NCBI GenBank assembly: GCA_019022495.1 | Contig: JAFEKR010000006.1 | Location: forward strand, 3,162,001 to 3,226,000 | Direction of reading: 5' to 3' | From: Epichloe hybrida | Taxonomy: Eukaryota; Ascomycota; Sordariomycetes; Hypocreales; Clavicipitaceae | DNA: 64,000 bases | Part shown: positions 23,742 through 35,394 of the stretch, piece after piece | Numbering within the stretch: the first letter of the stretch is position 1 | How the letters are laid out: the number at the start of each line of letters is the position of its first letter | The notes under the pieces: generated by a model | Told to the model about the DNA's origin: nothing | Database searches by the model: none | The model's input: only the letters and a program-made list of their open reading frames with translations | Translations under genes and position numbers: made by a program

Positions 23742-25260
23742 AGAGCTCCGCAATCATGGGCGAACCATTAGAGAAGTGTCTTTTTTCTTTCTTTTCAAAA
23801 TCCTTGCCTTTTGATGCAAAGGAGGTGATGATGCTGTTGCTACGAACGAGCTCGACCGGGCCAAAGTCAGCAGAGGCTGAGAACATTACGCATGGAGGGC
23901 ATCAATGTGGGCTTTTGCTATCTGAGCCAATCTTCGGCCAGTCTTCAACTACCTCGGGCTGTGTAGCTCACTTGCCCAAGTAGTTGGACGAAACATCAAA
24001 GTCAGAGATTGACGAGGTCCGACCAATTTGAACGTCGCCTTTAGAGTCAAGCTTTTTGAAGGATACCACAGACAGAGACAGAGACAGAGACAAAGACAGA
24101 GAGAGAGAAAGAGACAGGGAGATGGCTGAAAAGACAGCATGGGAAGCAGAATCTGGCGTATCTCGGCCTTTCATTACATTGTAATACATGCTTCATCTTT
24201 TCTTTGCTTCGACACTTTGGCCCTCGGTCCGCACATGCCCGCCTCCCAAGGTACGTACTTGAGTACCACGGTAGGCAGGTGCCAGAGCATTGCTGCGTTG
24301 CTGCTTTATTTCACCGAGTACCTGCAGGAGTACGTGTGTACTTTGTGTGTTTGGTTCTGTCAAGGCTCAGGAACACAAAACTAGCCGAGACAAGGGAACC
24401 GAGCACGTTTGGTCTGGAAGATGATCTCACGAAAATTAAACTCTTGAAAACCCAAACCCTTTGGGAATCTTGGCACCCCATTTGCAGACTGGCGACATTT
24501 ACTTAGTGCACTTTTCCTGGCGAATCGCATCATTCTCATTGTAGACCCTGTCGAGACAGACGAATTCGTGAAAGAGAAAAATAAGTCTGTCTTGTGATTA
24601 TTCCTCCCCCCTTGTGGATATCCTTAGTTGATTATATAAAGAAATGCGGCTAGAATGGCAAACAAGAAATGAAGTAGAAGGACCATGAAAAACACTCAAA
24701 GATGCATGTCCATAATTGGGAACATCCGAGCCATCGCTTCAATCATCATGCAACAGAGGGCCTGCACGCCAACCGACCCTGCTGTCAGGAAAGAAAAAAA
24801 GGAAAAAAAAAAACCCCGTGGACAATGCTGAAATAACAAGAGTCCAACCGCCTACAATTCGCATTCCCTCGTGTCGTTTCATAGGAGAAGCTGGTGCCTC
24901 TCGGATCCTCCCGCTGTAAACTTTGATCCCCCAAAATCTGCACTTTGCAACAAATTTGCTCAAGCCAAGCCGCCCCAGAGTAAGCAAATTGCCCTTGCAC
25001 ATTGTAGTAATAAAATGTGACGAAGTCTTTTGTCACACACATGTGAATGGGCAAACGTCGGTCCTCGAGTGCGGCTTCGAGAAGATAAAACCAGCACCAC
25101 TCGACTAATTGATCAAGGATGACTAATATGCCGTTCAAAGGTAAATGACGTTCTACTGATCAATCGACAAGCCTCCTGGGCGTTTCCGGCCTTTGACAAC
25201 CTTCAGAACAGAATTGGCACATCTGTATTGCCTGGCGACCCCTGATTGAAGAATTCAGAA
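23742..25260. other. Intergenic, convergent 3' regions
   Basis: It lies between sec72 (+) and the unknown minus-strand gene. Contains a purine/CA-type simple repeat (AGACAG units) near 24068-24120 and an A-run near 24795-24812. No supported gene. Confidence 0.5.
24068..24120. repeat. AGACAG/GAGA simple repeat
   Basis: Purine-rich imperfect tandem repeat of AGACAG and AGAG units in intergenic DNA. Confidence 0.7.
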
Positions 25261-26120
25261 TTACTGGACCTTTTCGCTCAGTTTTTTCTTCTCGCTAATC
25301 GTGATGTTGACGGTGACATTTTTGCGACGCGGACGCATGACGGCGTCCTGACTACTCATGCGGCGGTCCAGAGCGCGCTCGAGTTTGGCCCCGAGAGCCA
25401 ATTTGCTCATGTTGTCGGTCTTTTCGTCGCTAAGCATGACGCGTTGGGAAGAAAGAGCCTTGTTTTCCATCCGGTCGAGATTGAGAGCAATATTCCGGAT
25501 CTCGGCTTGGGCCGAGTCATTAGTTCGGACAGTGGGAGTGAGGGATGGTGTCATGCTGTAGGTGCTGAAGCGCATGGTCTGCCGTCGAGACATGCTGTGT
25601 TAGTTGGAGATTTGAGAGGTCAAACACACACAAAGTAAAACGCTGTATAATATATTGGGGACGCGATGAAAGGTGTAGGATGGAAAGGGAGGGACTAGAA
25701 CGTAGTGTAGTAAGATGGACGTTATAGCTTGCGATCAAGAGTACAAGGCAAGCCCCAGATAAGTATAATGACTTGCCAAGGTTCGGGATCGCACGGGCTT
25801 GGTAGAAGACGGGAATGCCAGGGTACGCACGAACCGTAATGCGGCGTAGAGCCTCTTTCGGATTGGCGAAAGACTGCACGCCTATGTTGCGACCCAGCCG
25901 AAAGAAAATGGAGAAATGAGTGCAAGAGGGAGGCCGAGACACGCAGAGTGAAAGGGGACCACGAGTCAAGACAATGACGAGGCATGTGCGAAGTAAAAAC
26001 AATCAAAAAGAAAATAGACGGCAAGAGAAGGAAAGCAGGCACGCAGCCTGCAGGCACGCAGGCACGGCAACATACCGACGGAGCCATGATGGGGCGCGAC
26101 GACTCGAGCGAAGTGGGCAT
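25261..26120 (-). CDS. Protein of unknown function, three exons
   Basis: Not recognised. Proposed exons 26120-26076, 25881-25835 and 25594-25261 give 141 residues. The phases agree: exon 1 ends on a codon boundary at a GTATGT donor, exon 2 ends two bases into an Arg codon, and exon 3 starts with C after an ACTAACACAG acceptor with a good branch point. The N-terminus MPTSLESSRPIMAPS is followed by a basic segment (SPIRKRLYAALRMSRRQTMRF). Next come a Ser/Thr-rich stretch, a long predicted helix (AQAEIRNIALNLDRMENKAL to ALGAKLERALDRRM), and a basic, charged C-terminus (RPRRKNVTVNITISEKKK). The helix has regular hydrophobic spacing and may be a coiled coil. A start at the second ATG (26087) is possible. 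Exon 3 is solid; the two small exons are less certain. Confidence 0.6.
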
Positions 26121-27414
26121 TGTGACTCGTGAGTGACAAGACCGGATAGGATGGATTCGGGAAACGGGGGGAGAGAGACTGGGCGTTACTCTTTTTGCGT
26201 GTGGAGTCTGGACCCTGTTCTTGGAACCAAGCCAGCCAGGCTCTACCAAGGTTGTCGTAGTGTCGTAAGCTGAAAATTATCGTCGGGGCTGTTGCAACAT
26301 GAGGACTAGCGGACGCAGCCCCAGGACAGATCGAGCCCAAGTCTCAAGAGTCGCTCTGCAACTTGCGAAAGTGAGGATGTGACCGATGCCAGTTGGCGCG
26401 GATGGGTTGAAAGATTGAAATCGAGAGCTGCAAAATCACAAGATGTGGCAGAAGCGATTGGAACGTGGAGGCTGCTGAAGTATTAATAGAGCAGAGGACG
26501 AAATGTCGAGGTTTGAATCGGGTTGCAACGTCGCAAGTTGGGGTAATATGATCAGGGGCGCGGCAAAGCGTGTCAGGGTGCACCGGTTTGGGTGTTTAAT
26601 GCAGGAGTGACCAGGGAACAGGACGTGGCAGGAACGATCCAAGATCAAGACGCAGGACTCCTTCCTGTACTTGGGAGGCGAAGCAGGAGAGTAACTGGAA
26701 GGAAGCGCGGCGTTGGTGAATGAGCCGTTGGGAAGGAACGTTGAACAGTCGATGGCGATGGCTGGCGATGGAAGAACGGCCCTCGGCCAACGGTGCCATC
26801 AGCTGCGCGCAATGATGAGCCACGAGAGTACGGTCGTCGGTAGTCATACATACATGGTGCGCAGGCAGCAGGAGGCAGCAGGGGGGGGGGCCCTTGCAGC
26901 CAGGTGGCCAGGTGCCTGGCATGGATGTGGATATACCCGGCCAGGCCCGGCTGTGGCCGCCATGGACCAGATCCCCACCAACAATGTGGTGATTGCGACA
27001 TGACATGAGAGCCGCCCCGCAGAAGCAAAGTCAAAGGCAAAAGCAAAGGCAAAAGCAAAAGCAAAAGCAAAAGCAGAAAAAAAAAAGAACGGACGGAAAA
27101 TGTCGAGGGGTGATTCCGTATGTAGGTAAATATCACGAAGAAAGACTTGTAAAAAAACCAATGACTCTATTGATGTCAGCCACTTGCCACCAGTTGATGG
27201 CCAGATGTACGGTACGCGTGGCGCTCACGTGCAAGCCTTCAGTTTTATTCTCTGGCTAACTGTCTCCAACCAATGAAGCCAGCAGGCCTTCTGCCCTCAC
27301 TCTGCACTCTGCCCTTGATACCAATTTTGTTGGTCGAACGCAACTGTGTGACTCGAACTACTACATGGCGTTGATATCTACTTGTCTTCTGGACGTGAGA
27401 TATTAGTTAGCCCA
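26121..27414. other. Intergenic with G-run and AAAGCA repeat
   Basis: It holds the promoter of the unknown minus-strand gene at its left end. A G-run lies at 26881-26890. A roughly ten-copy GCAAAA/GCAAAG hexamer tract spans about 27025-27078. No supported gene. Confidence 0.5.
27025..27078. repeat. GCAAAA/GCAAAG hexamer repeat
   Basis: Imperfect tandem hexamers (AAAGGC, AAAAGC) ending in an A-run. Long open frames over it are repeat artefacts. Confidence 0.75.
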
Positions 27415-27849
27415 TCAACTTGCCATCTCAAAAGCTGCATCATGAAACCACCCCCCTCGAGAGGTAGTCCACCTACCTACGACAGTGCACTCGTCACAAC
27501 ATCCGTGATCGCAAGTACAGTCTGCTTCCTCCTTTTCACTGTCGTCATCGCTGCCGAGTTTCCGCCGGAGCCTTATAACTGTCTGGGTACACCATCCCAA
27601 CTGATTTGGGCCACGATGGCATTTGCAGCACACCCAGTTTCCACCCTTTGATTTGAACTTGCACTCTGCTAGTGGGCAACTCGACTTGAGTTCTCTAACA
27701 TAGGGTCCGAATGTTATGTTTCCGCAGTGCGTCGACTCTCCTGTCGTCGTGTCAAATAATGAAGATCTGCAGTAGTTCCAAAGGATAGAGGTATGTCCAC
27801 ATGGGTGGCTTCGAGGATGCCCAATGCACATGGCGGGAACAGCTATCAT
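27415..27849 (-). CDS. Small cysteine-rich protein of unknown function
   Basis: 144 residues from ATG 27849 (MIAVPAMCIGHPRS). It has about sixteen cysteines arranged like a metal-binding or disulfide domain: SHPCGHTSILWNYC, then THCGNITF, SCPLAECKFKSKGGNW, VCCKCHRGPNQLGWC and CTCDHGCCDEC. The spacing resembles a family of small fungal proteins of unknown function that I know only as hypothetical proteins. The amino terminus is not a convincing signal peptide, so secretion is not supported. The paired CxxC and CC/CH motifs favour zinc binding, by inference. A TATAAAAG box lies on the minus strand at 27975-27968, about 120 bases upstream of the ATG. A GTAGGT at the 3' end, just after DECTV, could be a donor to another exon, so the C-terminal 20 residues are uncertain. 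Confidence 0.6.
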   Translation of the reverse strand: MIAVPAMCIGHPRSHPCGHTSILWNYCRSSLFDTTTGESTHCGNITFGPYVRELKSSCPLAECKFKSKGGNWVCCKCHRGPNQLGWCTQTVIRLRRKLGSDDDSEKEEADCTCDHGCCDECTVVGRWTTSRGGWFHDAAFEMAS

Positions 27850-27967
27850 CAGCGGCTGGCTAATGGGTAGCAGTAATGGCGTCAAGGAATTCCTCCGCAC
27901 TCAACGTGGTTGACTTTTGGTATTATGTCGACATCATGCGGAGAAGCTGGCCCATCCCAAATGGTGC

Positions 27968-27975
27968 CTTTTATA
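27968..27975 (-). promoter_or_regulatory. Candidate TATA box of the cysteine-rich gene
   Basis: TATAAAAG on the minus strand, about 120 bases upstream of the chosen ATG. Between them lies a short ATG-initiated open frame (starting about 27957, stopping at TAA) that would act as an upstream ORF if transcribed. Confidence 0.35.
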
Positions 27976-30900
27976 TCGTCGCGACACGAAAATCGTCGAC
28001 TCACTCAAACTCGACGGGTCAAAGAAGCGAACTGACATTCACAGAGACGGGAAGGCTTGACTCGGACAAGTCTCGTCTAATAGTCAATCCAAGCCGGCTT
28101 CTCACCTGGCCCCTGTCCACGCAGAATAGGCCCACCCGAATTGAAAGTTGCTGATGAGCATTCGGTCTTAGGTTGCAGTTCATTCAAGTACCTACACAAC
28201 TCCGTCATCTCGCGCAACGCCTGGTGTAATCTGGAACCCTCACTGATCCAGAGTGCTAAGCGATCTTGCGCTTGTGACGAGTATGCAAGAACCCGTTAGC
28301 GAAGACCATGAATATTCCATGCCAGTGATAGCGCCACTAAATATACCCCAGGAACTTGGGGACAACCTCCAGCAATGTTTCGGAAGTTGTTGACAGGGGT
28401 CTGCTTGAACTTGCTGGATATTGCCAAGGGAATCGCATAATGTTAGGCAACACGACGCTGTCCTTGCACCAACAAGCATGGATAGAAATCCTCTGTAATC
28501 CTGGGGCATCCCCTGGAAATAGAGCATCCCGGCGTTCTGGATCGAACCCCTCGGGATCTTTTCATTCTTAGCTTCTGAAATTGACGACCTCCAAACTGTT
28601 GTTCGCGCGTGCAGCTTCTCGTGATCAACCCTTCGCAACACACAATGGGAAAGGGCCCAATGACATCTTTATTCTACATATATCTGGAGTTGGAGACCTG
28701 GAGCAGCCGATTTCGTGTGCTGAGGAACAGGATATGGTTCAATACTCCATCGACGTAACACAATGCCGCTCCCACTCGCATCATCTGCACGCCGCAGACC
28801 CAGGAACCAGTCTCTCGGTATCCCGATACATGTTATGACGAGATCTGGTGCGATGATAGTGTCTCAGGCGGAAGTAACCATGATCGGCGTGTGAGCTATT
28901 TGCAGACCCGAGAATATTCGAGGAAATCATCCCCTTTAGTATCCCCGGAATCATACCTCTGCCTAACGTCGTAAACAAGCCTGCGGATCTACTTTCGCTG
29001 CACCATCCACAGCGCTCTGGAATAGTTGCTGGAAAAAAGGCCCTCGAGGCATTTGACTTCGTACTTGGTGTACCCCGGAATTGAAATTCCGAGAGCGACT
29101 CAGTTCAGCAGGAAGTCCGAAGCCTGTCAGAAGGAAAAAGGGCCTTTAGAAAGAATGACTGAACCTCGAATCTCGGCAAACCTCACCCATGGGAATGCTC
29201 ATTCTCCATATTTGGCGACAACCATGTTTCGTAGTGTTTGTCGCCATGATAATGTGTATCACCACCGCAAGCACATTGCCCATAGTCACGGTCCATACGA
29301 CTCGACTGACTACGCAAACCGCTGTTCAAATATTACAAATAGCCACATGATTAAAGGAACCAAGACAGAAGTGGCGGCTTAAACGATGTTATGAACGTGT
29401 GGGGAGCGCCACCCGTCTCGGCTACAAGCACGTTCTATTGGCAACAAAAAGGTGGGCTTCTCTTTGGAGAAAAAAAAAAGGGGAAAAAGGGCAAAAAAGG
29501 CAAAAAAGGGGGGGAAAAAGACAGAAGTGCCGTGGCTAAAAAGTATTGCCATGAGTATCAGTCAGCGTTTGGTATCATCCATCGTTTTTGGAAAGCGCCG
29601 GTGAATGTGAAAACAAGCGATTACAATCGAATGTGGCTGGTAGAACGAGTGCTTCAACCTGCAAGGCGTCAAATTAGCAATGGTGCCTATTACAGCCCTT
29701 TGAAGAACTGATTTCGCGTGTGATTCCCTCGAGAGAAGAGGCGTTGTCTACCAGCTAGCTACGTGAAATGCACAACTGATTGTGTACACGGCAAGTGAAC
29801 AGCAACGACAAACAACAACAGCCAACGACGACTCCTCATGGACAAGATCCATCTGATGCAGTTCAGCCATACCCAAGGAGAGAAATCTAGAGATACCAAA
29901 ACAACCCGGACGTCGAGAAAGCACGATCAAGATTTGCCACGAGGCCCAAGTTCATCCTGTGCGACGACCAATCCCAACGAGTCCGGCCTACATTACCGAC
30001 AAAACGTCACGATGGCAGAGCAAGAGCGGTATCTAGACTTGCCAAGGTGCTGTTCGTGCAGGTCAGGTACCTAACTTATCCCCATCTATTCCATACCTGC
30101 AATATACCCGTACACCGTTTCGATCCTCCAAACGACAAAATCTCCTGTGCTGCAGAGCGGCGAAGCAACAAGACCACCTGCTAGCAAGCATGTTGGAAGC
30201 TCACATCCCGCAGGGGCCCAGATGAAATTACACTCCTACAGACAAATGTTCATCCGCGTGGGATTGAGAAGCAGCGTCCGGACAGTGAAGAAAAGTACAG
30301 AAACGCATTAGTCCTCGAAGCACCTGGCCCCTTTCGAGATACTATCTTCGGATCGTAGACTCTTGGTCGAGCGGTCTTGTTCCCGCAGCAGCTTTGAAAA
30401 AAAAAAAAGGGGACCTATGCGAGGCCGTGTCAGCACGGAAAAGAAGAATGAGAACAAGCACACGGTGATTTCGGCAGATTGTTGCACGAGTGGCGTGGCG
30501 TGTCTCGGCGGGATACGAGATGACGTGAGGGTTTTCCCGTCCCATTCTGGATTTTGCAGACAGAACTTTCGCGACATGGAGCAATCACTGCATGATCGAA
30601 GTTTTTGGCGCGGATCGGGGATGATGAGAAATAGACCACCTTCAACAACGATCTGTCCTTTTTTTTTTCGGAGACATGTGTCGAAACCTAGATAGACAAA
30701 GGACGGCCGTCACACAGCATGCAGAATGAAAAATGATAGGCTGTACGTCAAACGTTATTGCGGCGCTGACATAGTCTGACGCCGTGGGTCGATAAGCTTC
30801 TTTTGTAGATATCGCGAAATGCATCTGCGTGATGCTGGGCAGATCGCCTCGCCGCCTTTGATACAACCCATTTACCGCAGCTGCACCGTCTCATTCCGGC

Positions 30901-31191
30901 GTTCTTGGATTGAATTACGCAGAGAAGTGCACAAAAAATAACATCTTGCGCTTGAGATGACAAGCGAGGCTGGTTCTCAGCGTGCAAATGCATCCAACAT
31001 CCCGCTTGCTGAACAGCTTGAACCAATTTATATACACAAATGCCGCTCCCCCGACCGGGTCGAGTATCCTTAACGCCTGGATATATCATATGAGATAATT
31101 TTTTTTTCCCCGGAAAGACGCAAGTAGTTTAAAATCTGCCACACGTTAGCCGCTGTCGTCGAAACGGACCTCTTGTAGCAGAGAGACGACC
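27976..31191. other. 3.2 kb without an assignable gene
   Basis: Several minus-strand frames look faintly protein-like. One is 28240-28641; another is 30748-31089, which has CSCGKWVVSKAARRS. None starts convincingly or matches a family I know, and the phase changes suggest relics at best. G/A-rich low-complexity tracts lie at 29468-29520 and 30398-30410. The cysteine-rich gene promoter is at the left end and the AP-2 mu 3' region at the right end. Confidence 0.4.
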
Positions 31192-32571
31192 TTACCTTAT
31201 TTCATACGAGCCTGCCCGTGTCATATACCGCACCCACTTCACACTGGAGTAGTTGTTCTTCTCAAACACCTTCAGATAGCGAACCAACAGCCCTGAGCTG
31301 GTGAACATGAGCAAACTAAAGTTCATGCTCAGGGGGGGACGGCTCCACGCTCGCTGATTGGTCATGCTCGTGAGGAGAGCCTCAGCGCTGAGAACATATT
31401 CGCTCTGGCCAGTGAATCTACCAATTTTCCAGACGATGCAGTTCTCGCTAGGCTCATACTTTGCTTTGCCTTGTGTGACGCGCTCGATGATCTTGGCCGT
31501 GTTCAGGGGCGTCGGGATGCGCACTACGACATTTGTGGCGAAAAGTTTGGGGCCGAAATTCGCTTTGACTCCGATGCTGTACTCGACCTTGGTGCGCCCT
31601 ACTTCGGTGACAATGGCGTGGACCTTGAACGGTAGATTGACGTTTTCAGTGGCCCGATACCGCATGAGTTCGAACTCACCATCGGGCGGCACAAAGCTGA
31701 TGATTCTGTCAGTGTCGAACTTGCCCAGCTTGACACACTGATGGAATTGACAATCTTCCAGCGAGACACTCCCAGCTGCTGCCTTGGTCGCCTTTGTGCC
31801 CATTCTGTTGCCACTGGGGAGGGTGAGAAGAGCATCGTTATCCAGTAGTAGTCTGTCGTTCAGTCCGAATTTGCATTCTGGCGTTCCGGACAAGTAAGCT
31901 CGCATGACGATATGGCCGTTGACATCGGCTCGTAGGACAGCACCCGTGGCAGACATGAGCAAGTTGACATCCTCGATGACGTCCACGAAAGCCTCGTTCT
32001 TCCTGTATCGAACGTCTGCCTTTCTCCATGACAGAGCCCCGGTAGCTTGCATGGTGATCTTGGAAGTATCTTCGGGCCGGGTTTCCGACTTGACTCCCTC
32101 GGTGGTAATGTACATTTTCAAGGTGTCCGTTTCGGTATTCTGCGGATATCCAAAGTCGATGATTTCTGCTCATCGGCGGTCAGCGATGCCTGCTCGTGGG
32201 GGAAAAACCAGACGCAGCAACATGTTTCGCATACCATCGAGTAATTCGTATACCAGTACAAAATTGTTCTTGACAGCCTCTTCATCAAACTTGCCGAAAT
32301 ACCCCTTGCCCAGCTGGATCAAGCGGTACAAGAACTCGAAGACGAGGGCAGCATTGGCATTGCTCTTGGTGATTGCCACCAAGTAGATGTTTTCGTGTTT
32401 GACGTGACTGAAGGTAGTGCTGCCAAGCGTCAAGATGGGCGATCGGACTTGTGCATTCGAAATGACTTGGATGCGAAAGACGTCGGCGAGGCGGGGCCGG
32501 CAGTCGTTGCGAAAGGCGCGGAAGATGAGATTCTCGCCCTTTTGGTTGAAGATGAGAACTCCAGATATCAT
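31192..32571 (-). CDS. apm4: AP-2 adaptor complex medium (mu) subunit
   Basis: Medium chain of the clathrin adaptor AP-2, which recognises cargo signals in plasma-membrane endocytosis. Exon 1 is 32571-32235 and exon 2 is 32165-31192, giving 436 residues, normal for mu chains. The N-terminal longin domain runs from MISGVLIFNQKGENLIFR to FVLVYELLDE, and the Glu codon is split by the intron. The linker continues IIDFGYPQNTETDTLKMYI, a strong mu-family signature. The mu-homology domain follows from about residue 165 (WRKADVRYRKNEAFVDVIED) to the C-terminal VRYMTRAGSYEIR. NAFVD/NEVFVDV-type and YSSVKWVRY motifs are present. The DCRPRLADVF segment near the N-terminus favours AP-2 over AP-1. The start lies about 400 bases from the AT-rich transposon block. 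Confidence 0.93.
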
Positions 32572-32905
32572 GCTGGGCGAGCGGGCACAAGCTTGAGCTC
32601 ACAAGGCTCACGCAGATGGAATTCTTTCTGGACTTGCCGGTCGGTCATAATAGAGTCGAGGGTCGCCGTCTACCAGTCCCGCTTGAAGGATGGCCTAGGA
32701 AAGGCGGCTGACATGGATAAATGACGCTTTCTGCCGCGAAGCTCCGAGGCGGTGAGTGCGGTTGTGCGTGGGGGTTGCAGTAAATCTCGGCTCTAATAGG
32801 TTGAATCCTCCGGACCCTCGGGTTCTACGCTGCCGTCACTGATTTGCTTCTGGTGCTCCGCTTCTGTTAGCATTTGTTAGCGGTTTCCCGGGCTATTTGT
32901 TATCA

Positions 32906-32984
32906 GGGAAAGCGGAGCTTTGCCTGAGATTTGCGTAATAGCAAGGCGAAGGCAAGAGGGTAAAGCAAAGCTTCCTGCTTTCCC
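32906..32984. repeat. Inverted repeat at the gene/AT-block boundary
   Basis: The left arm 32906-32923 (GGGAAAGCGGAGCTTTGC) and right arm 32965-32984 (GCAAAGCTTCCTGCTTTCCC) are near-complementary, with about 41 bases between. Base composition drops sharply to AT-rich immediately to the right. It could be a transposon terminus or a small foldback element. Confidence 0.55.
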
Positions 32985-33679
32985 TTTATTAAAATAAGGT
33001 TATCCTATAGAGATATCTTTTCTAATTAGTTAGACATAAAATACTCTTTAGTAACTAGTTAAGAAATTTTTTTCTACCTCTCCTAACTACCTAATGCTTT
33101 TTATAGGGGGGGGGAGAAAAAAAAGGCTTACTATAAGTAATAGCTTACTATAGGTAGCCCCTAGTAAGGCCCCTAGAGGGCCCCTAGAGGGAATATAAAA
33201 TATTATACCTTTAAAGATAAATAAATTTAATAATATAAAGTATTAGTAATTAATTCATAATTATAGATATATAGTAATAATAGTAGTGTTATAGTTGAAT
33301 TATAGTTATAAAAGACTTAAACTTATAATATTATAATATCTTATAAAGACTTATAGTATATTACTTACTTTATAATTATAAAAAAAAAACCATAGATATA
33401 ATTTAAATATATAACCTTTTAATTTAGTTGTTTTTTACTATTATAATATTATAAAGTAAAGTGTTACTATATTATATAAATATAATTTATAGCATGCCCC
33501 TATACTTAATTTTAACACTAAAATTAACACTAAAAAAGTATTACCCTTACTAGGTAACTCTATATAGTAGTAGGTTAGGACTAAACACTTCTTAAAAGAA
33601 ACTACCTTAGGTACCTATCTAATAACCTAGAGTTAGTGCCCATAGCGAATTATTAGGAGTTAAAGTATTGTATTACCTA

Positions 33680-33757
33680 GAGCATGTAATGTAATGTAAT
33701 GTAATGTAATATAATATTTGGGGTTTGGATGTAATGTGTAATGTAATGTTAGGAGGA
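33680..33757. repeat. TGTAATG short-repeat cluster (left)
   Basis: Five to six tandem GTAAT units, a spacer with GGGGTTTGG, then more TGTAATG copies. The same words form a larger array at 45972-46146. Confidence 0.7.
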
Positions 33758-34704
33758 AAAGAAAGTGGGGTATATTAATATCTTATAATATACTTTAGAT
33801 TTTTCTCTATTAGATTAATATAAGTGTTTTTATAATAGGTATTTTATTAAATTTACTATTAAATATCTTAATTTCCTATCTTTTAGACTATTAGTTATAT
33901 CTTCTAGTATAGGGTATATATAGTAAGTTTATGAGGTTAATTAGATTCTTTAAATTTCTTTATATATTATAAGATATTATATTAACTATATATCTATTTT
34001 CTTATAATTATATTTTTATTATTTTAAATAAGACTTTTTATTACTAAAAAATACCCTATATATACTTTTTTAAATAATATAAAATAATATATTATAAATC
34101 TAAATAATTATATTAAGAAACTATAATTAGACTTTTATATACCTTAAATTTAATATTAATATTATAACTTTTATTTAGAATAATAGTTATTTTTTTAGAT
34201 TTAATATATATTCTTTTTAAATATCTTAAATTCTTTTCTTTTCTTTTATAAAATCTAAAGTTAAAAAAGAGTGATTTAGGAATAAAAAGTTAAATAAAAA
34301 TAGTATAAATAAATAAATAAGTAAATAATATTATTTATATTGTTTAAATTAAAGGCTTTACTTATTATAAAAGCTTTTAAGTATAATATAAGTAATATAA
34401 AACTATATATGAATTTTTAAAATAATATTTTAATAAAAAAAAATCGTAGTTTATTTATTTATTAAGTAATCTAAGGAATTTAAAGTATAATTAGCTTATA
34501 ATACTTATATAATACCTAATTTATCTCTATTTAATACTTTAATATATAAGAAATAAGTTTTATAAAATAAAATAATTAATTTTATAGTAAAATTTCCTAA
34601 AAAAAGAGTAGAAAAAGAGTATAAAAAGCTAAATTTACTAGATTTAAAATAATATGGTTATTATTTAGAATTAATATAAGCTATATCAAAAAATGGGTCC
34701 GAAA

Positions 34705-34813
34705 AGTGGGTCTTTTGTGGGTCCTTGCTTGTCTAATTGGATGATTAGGGTTAGTTGTGGGTCCTTCCTAGTCTAATTGGATAGTTAGTATGTTACGTCA
34801 TTTGTGACCCACT
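34705..34813. repeat. Direct and inverted GTGGGTC repeats
   Basis: Two 34-base near-identical direct copies (starting 34715 and 34755, 40 bases apart) lie between inverted copies of AGTGGGTC. They sit about 370 bases upstream of the hAT start codon. Subterminal transposase-binding repeats of the hAT element are a plausible reading. Confidence 0.5.
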
Positions 34814-35389
34814 TACGAAAAATTTTCAAAAGAGAGGTTTTCCTTCACATTCTCTTTTCTTTCTTTCTTTTCTCTTTCTTTTTACTTTAGTAAATCCAAA
34901 AAAAAACTACAAAAACCCTTACATAGCTTTACTACTTATTATGCTTACTTTTATTTTTTTAGTCTTTTTGCTTTATAAATAACTTATAAAAACACATAAA
35001 AAAGAAAAAAATTAGAAAAATTAGAAAAATCAGAAAAATCTAAAAAAATCAAGGAAAATCGGAAAAAGGTCGGAAAAAATCGGAAAAATTCAACCTTTCA
35101 AATTCGAACTCTAAGAAAAATCAAAAAAATCAGCAAAAAATCAGGAAAATCAGAAAATCAGAAAAAAAACCTACTTCAATATGGATTCCTCTTTTTACCC
35201 CTCAGATAATGATTCTGATGCTAGTATGCCTAGCCCTTCTAGGCCTAGCCCTTCTAGGCCTAGCCCTTCTAGGCCTAGCTTACCTTCTAGGCCTAGCCAA
35301 GCTAGCCTAGCTTCAAAGCCTTCTTAAGCAAGTCTTCAAGGGTTATATGAGAAAACCCTTGAAAATCAACAAGATTACGAGTTTTCTTC

Positions 35390-35394
35390 AAAAG
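35390..35394. repeat. Target-site duplication AAAAG, left copy
   Basis: AAAAG directly before the left LTR; the identical AAAAG follows the right LTR at 42621-42625. Confidence 0.85.

Larger units (their letters stand above)
32985..35180. other. AT-rich RIP-like DNA left of the hAT gene
   Basis: Strongly AT-rich, rich in TA and poor in CA/TG, with no open frame of note. It contains a TGTAA-type repeat at about 33680-33757 and a pair of 34-base imperfect direct repeats at 34715-34748 and 34755-34788. These are flanked by AGTGGGTC (34705-34712) and its reverse complement (34806-34813). Part of it should be the 5' region of the hAT element. Confidence 0.55.

Noticed and set aside
26993..27259. 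Gln/Lys-rich open frame over the hexamer repeat
   Set aside because: The open frame is produced by the AAAGCA tandem repeat itself.
28535..28570. tRNA-like B box (GGTTCGATCC on the minus strand)
   Set aside because: No matching T-stem, acceptor stem or A box at the right distance.
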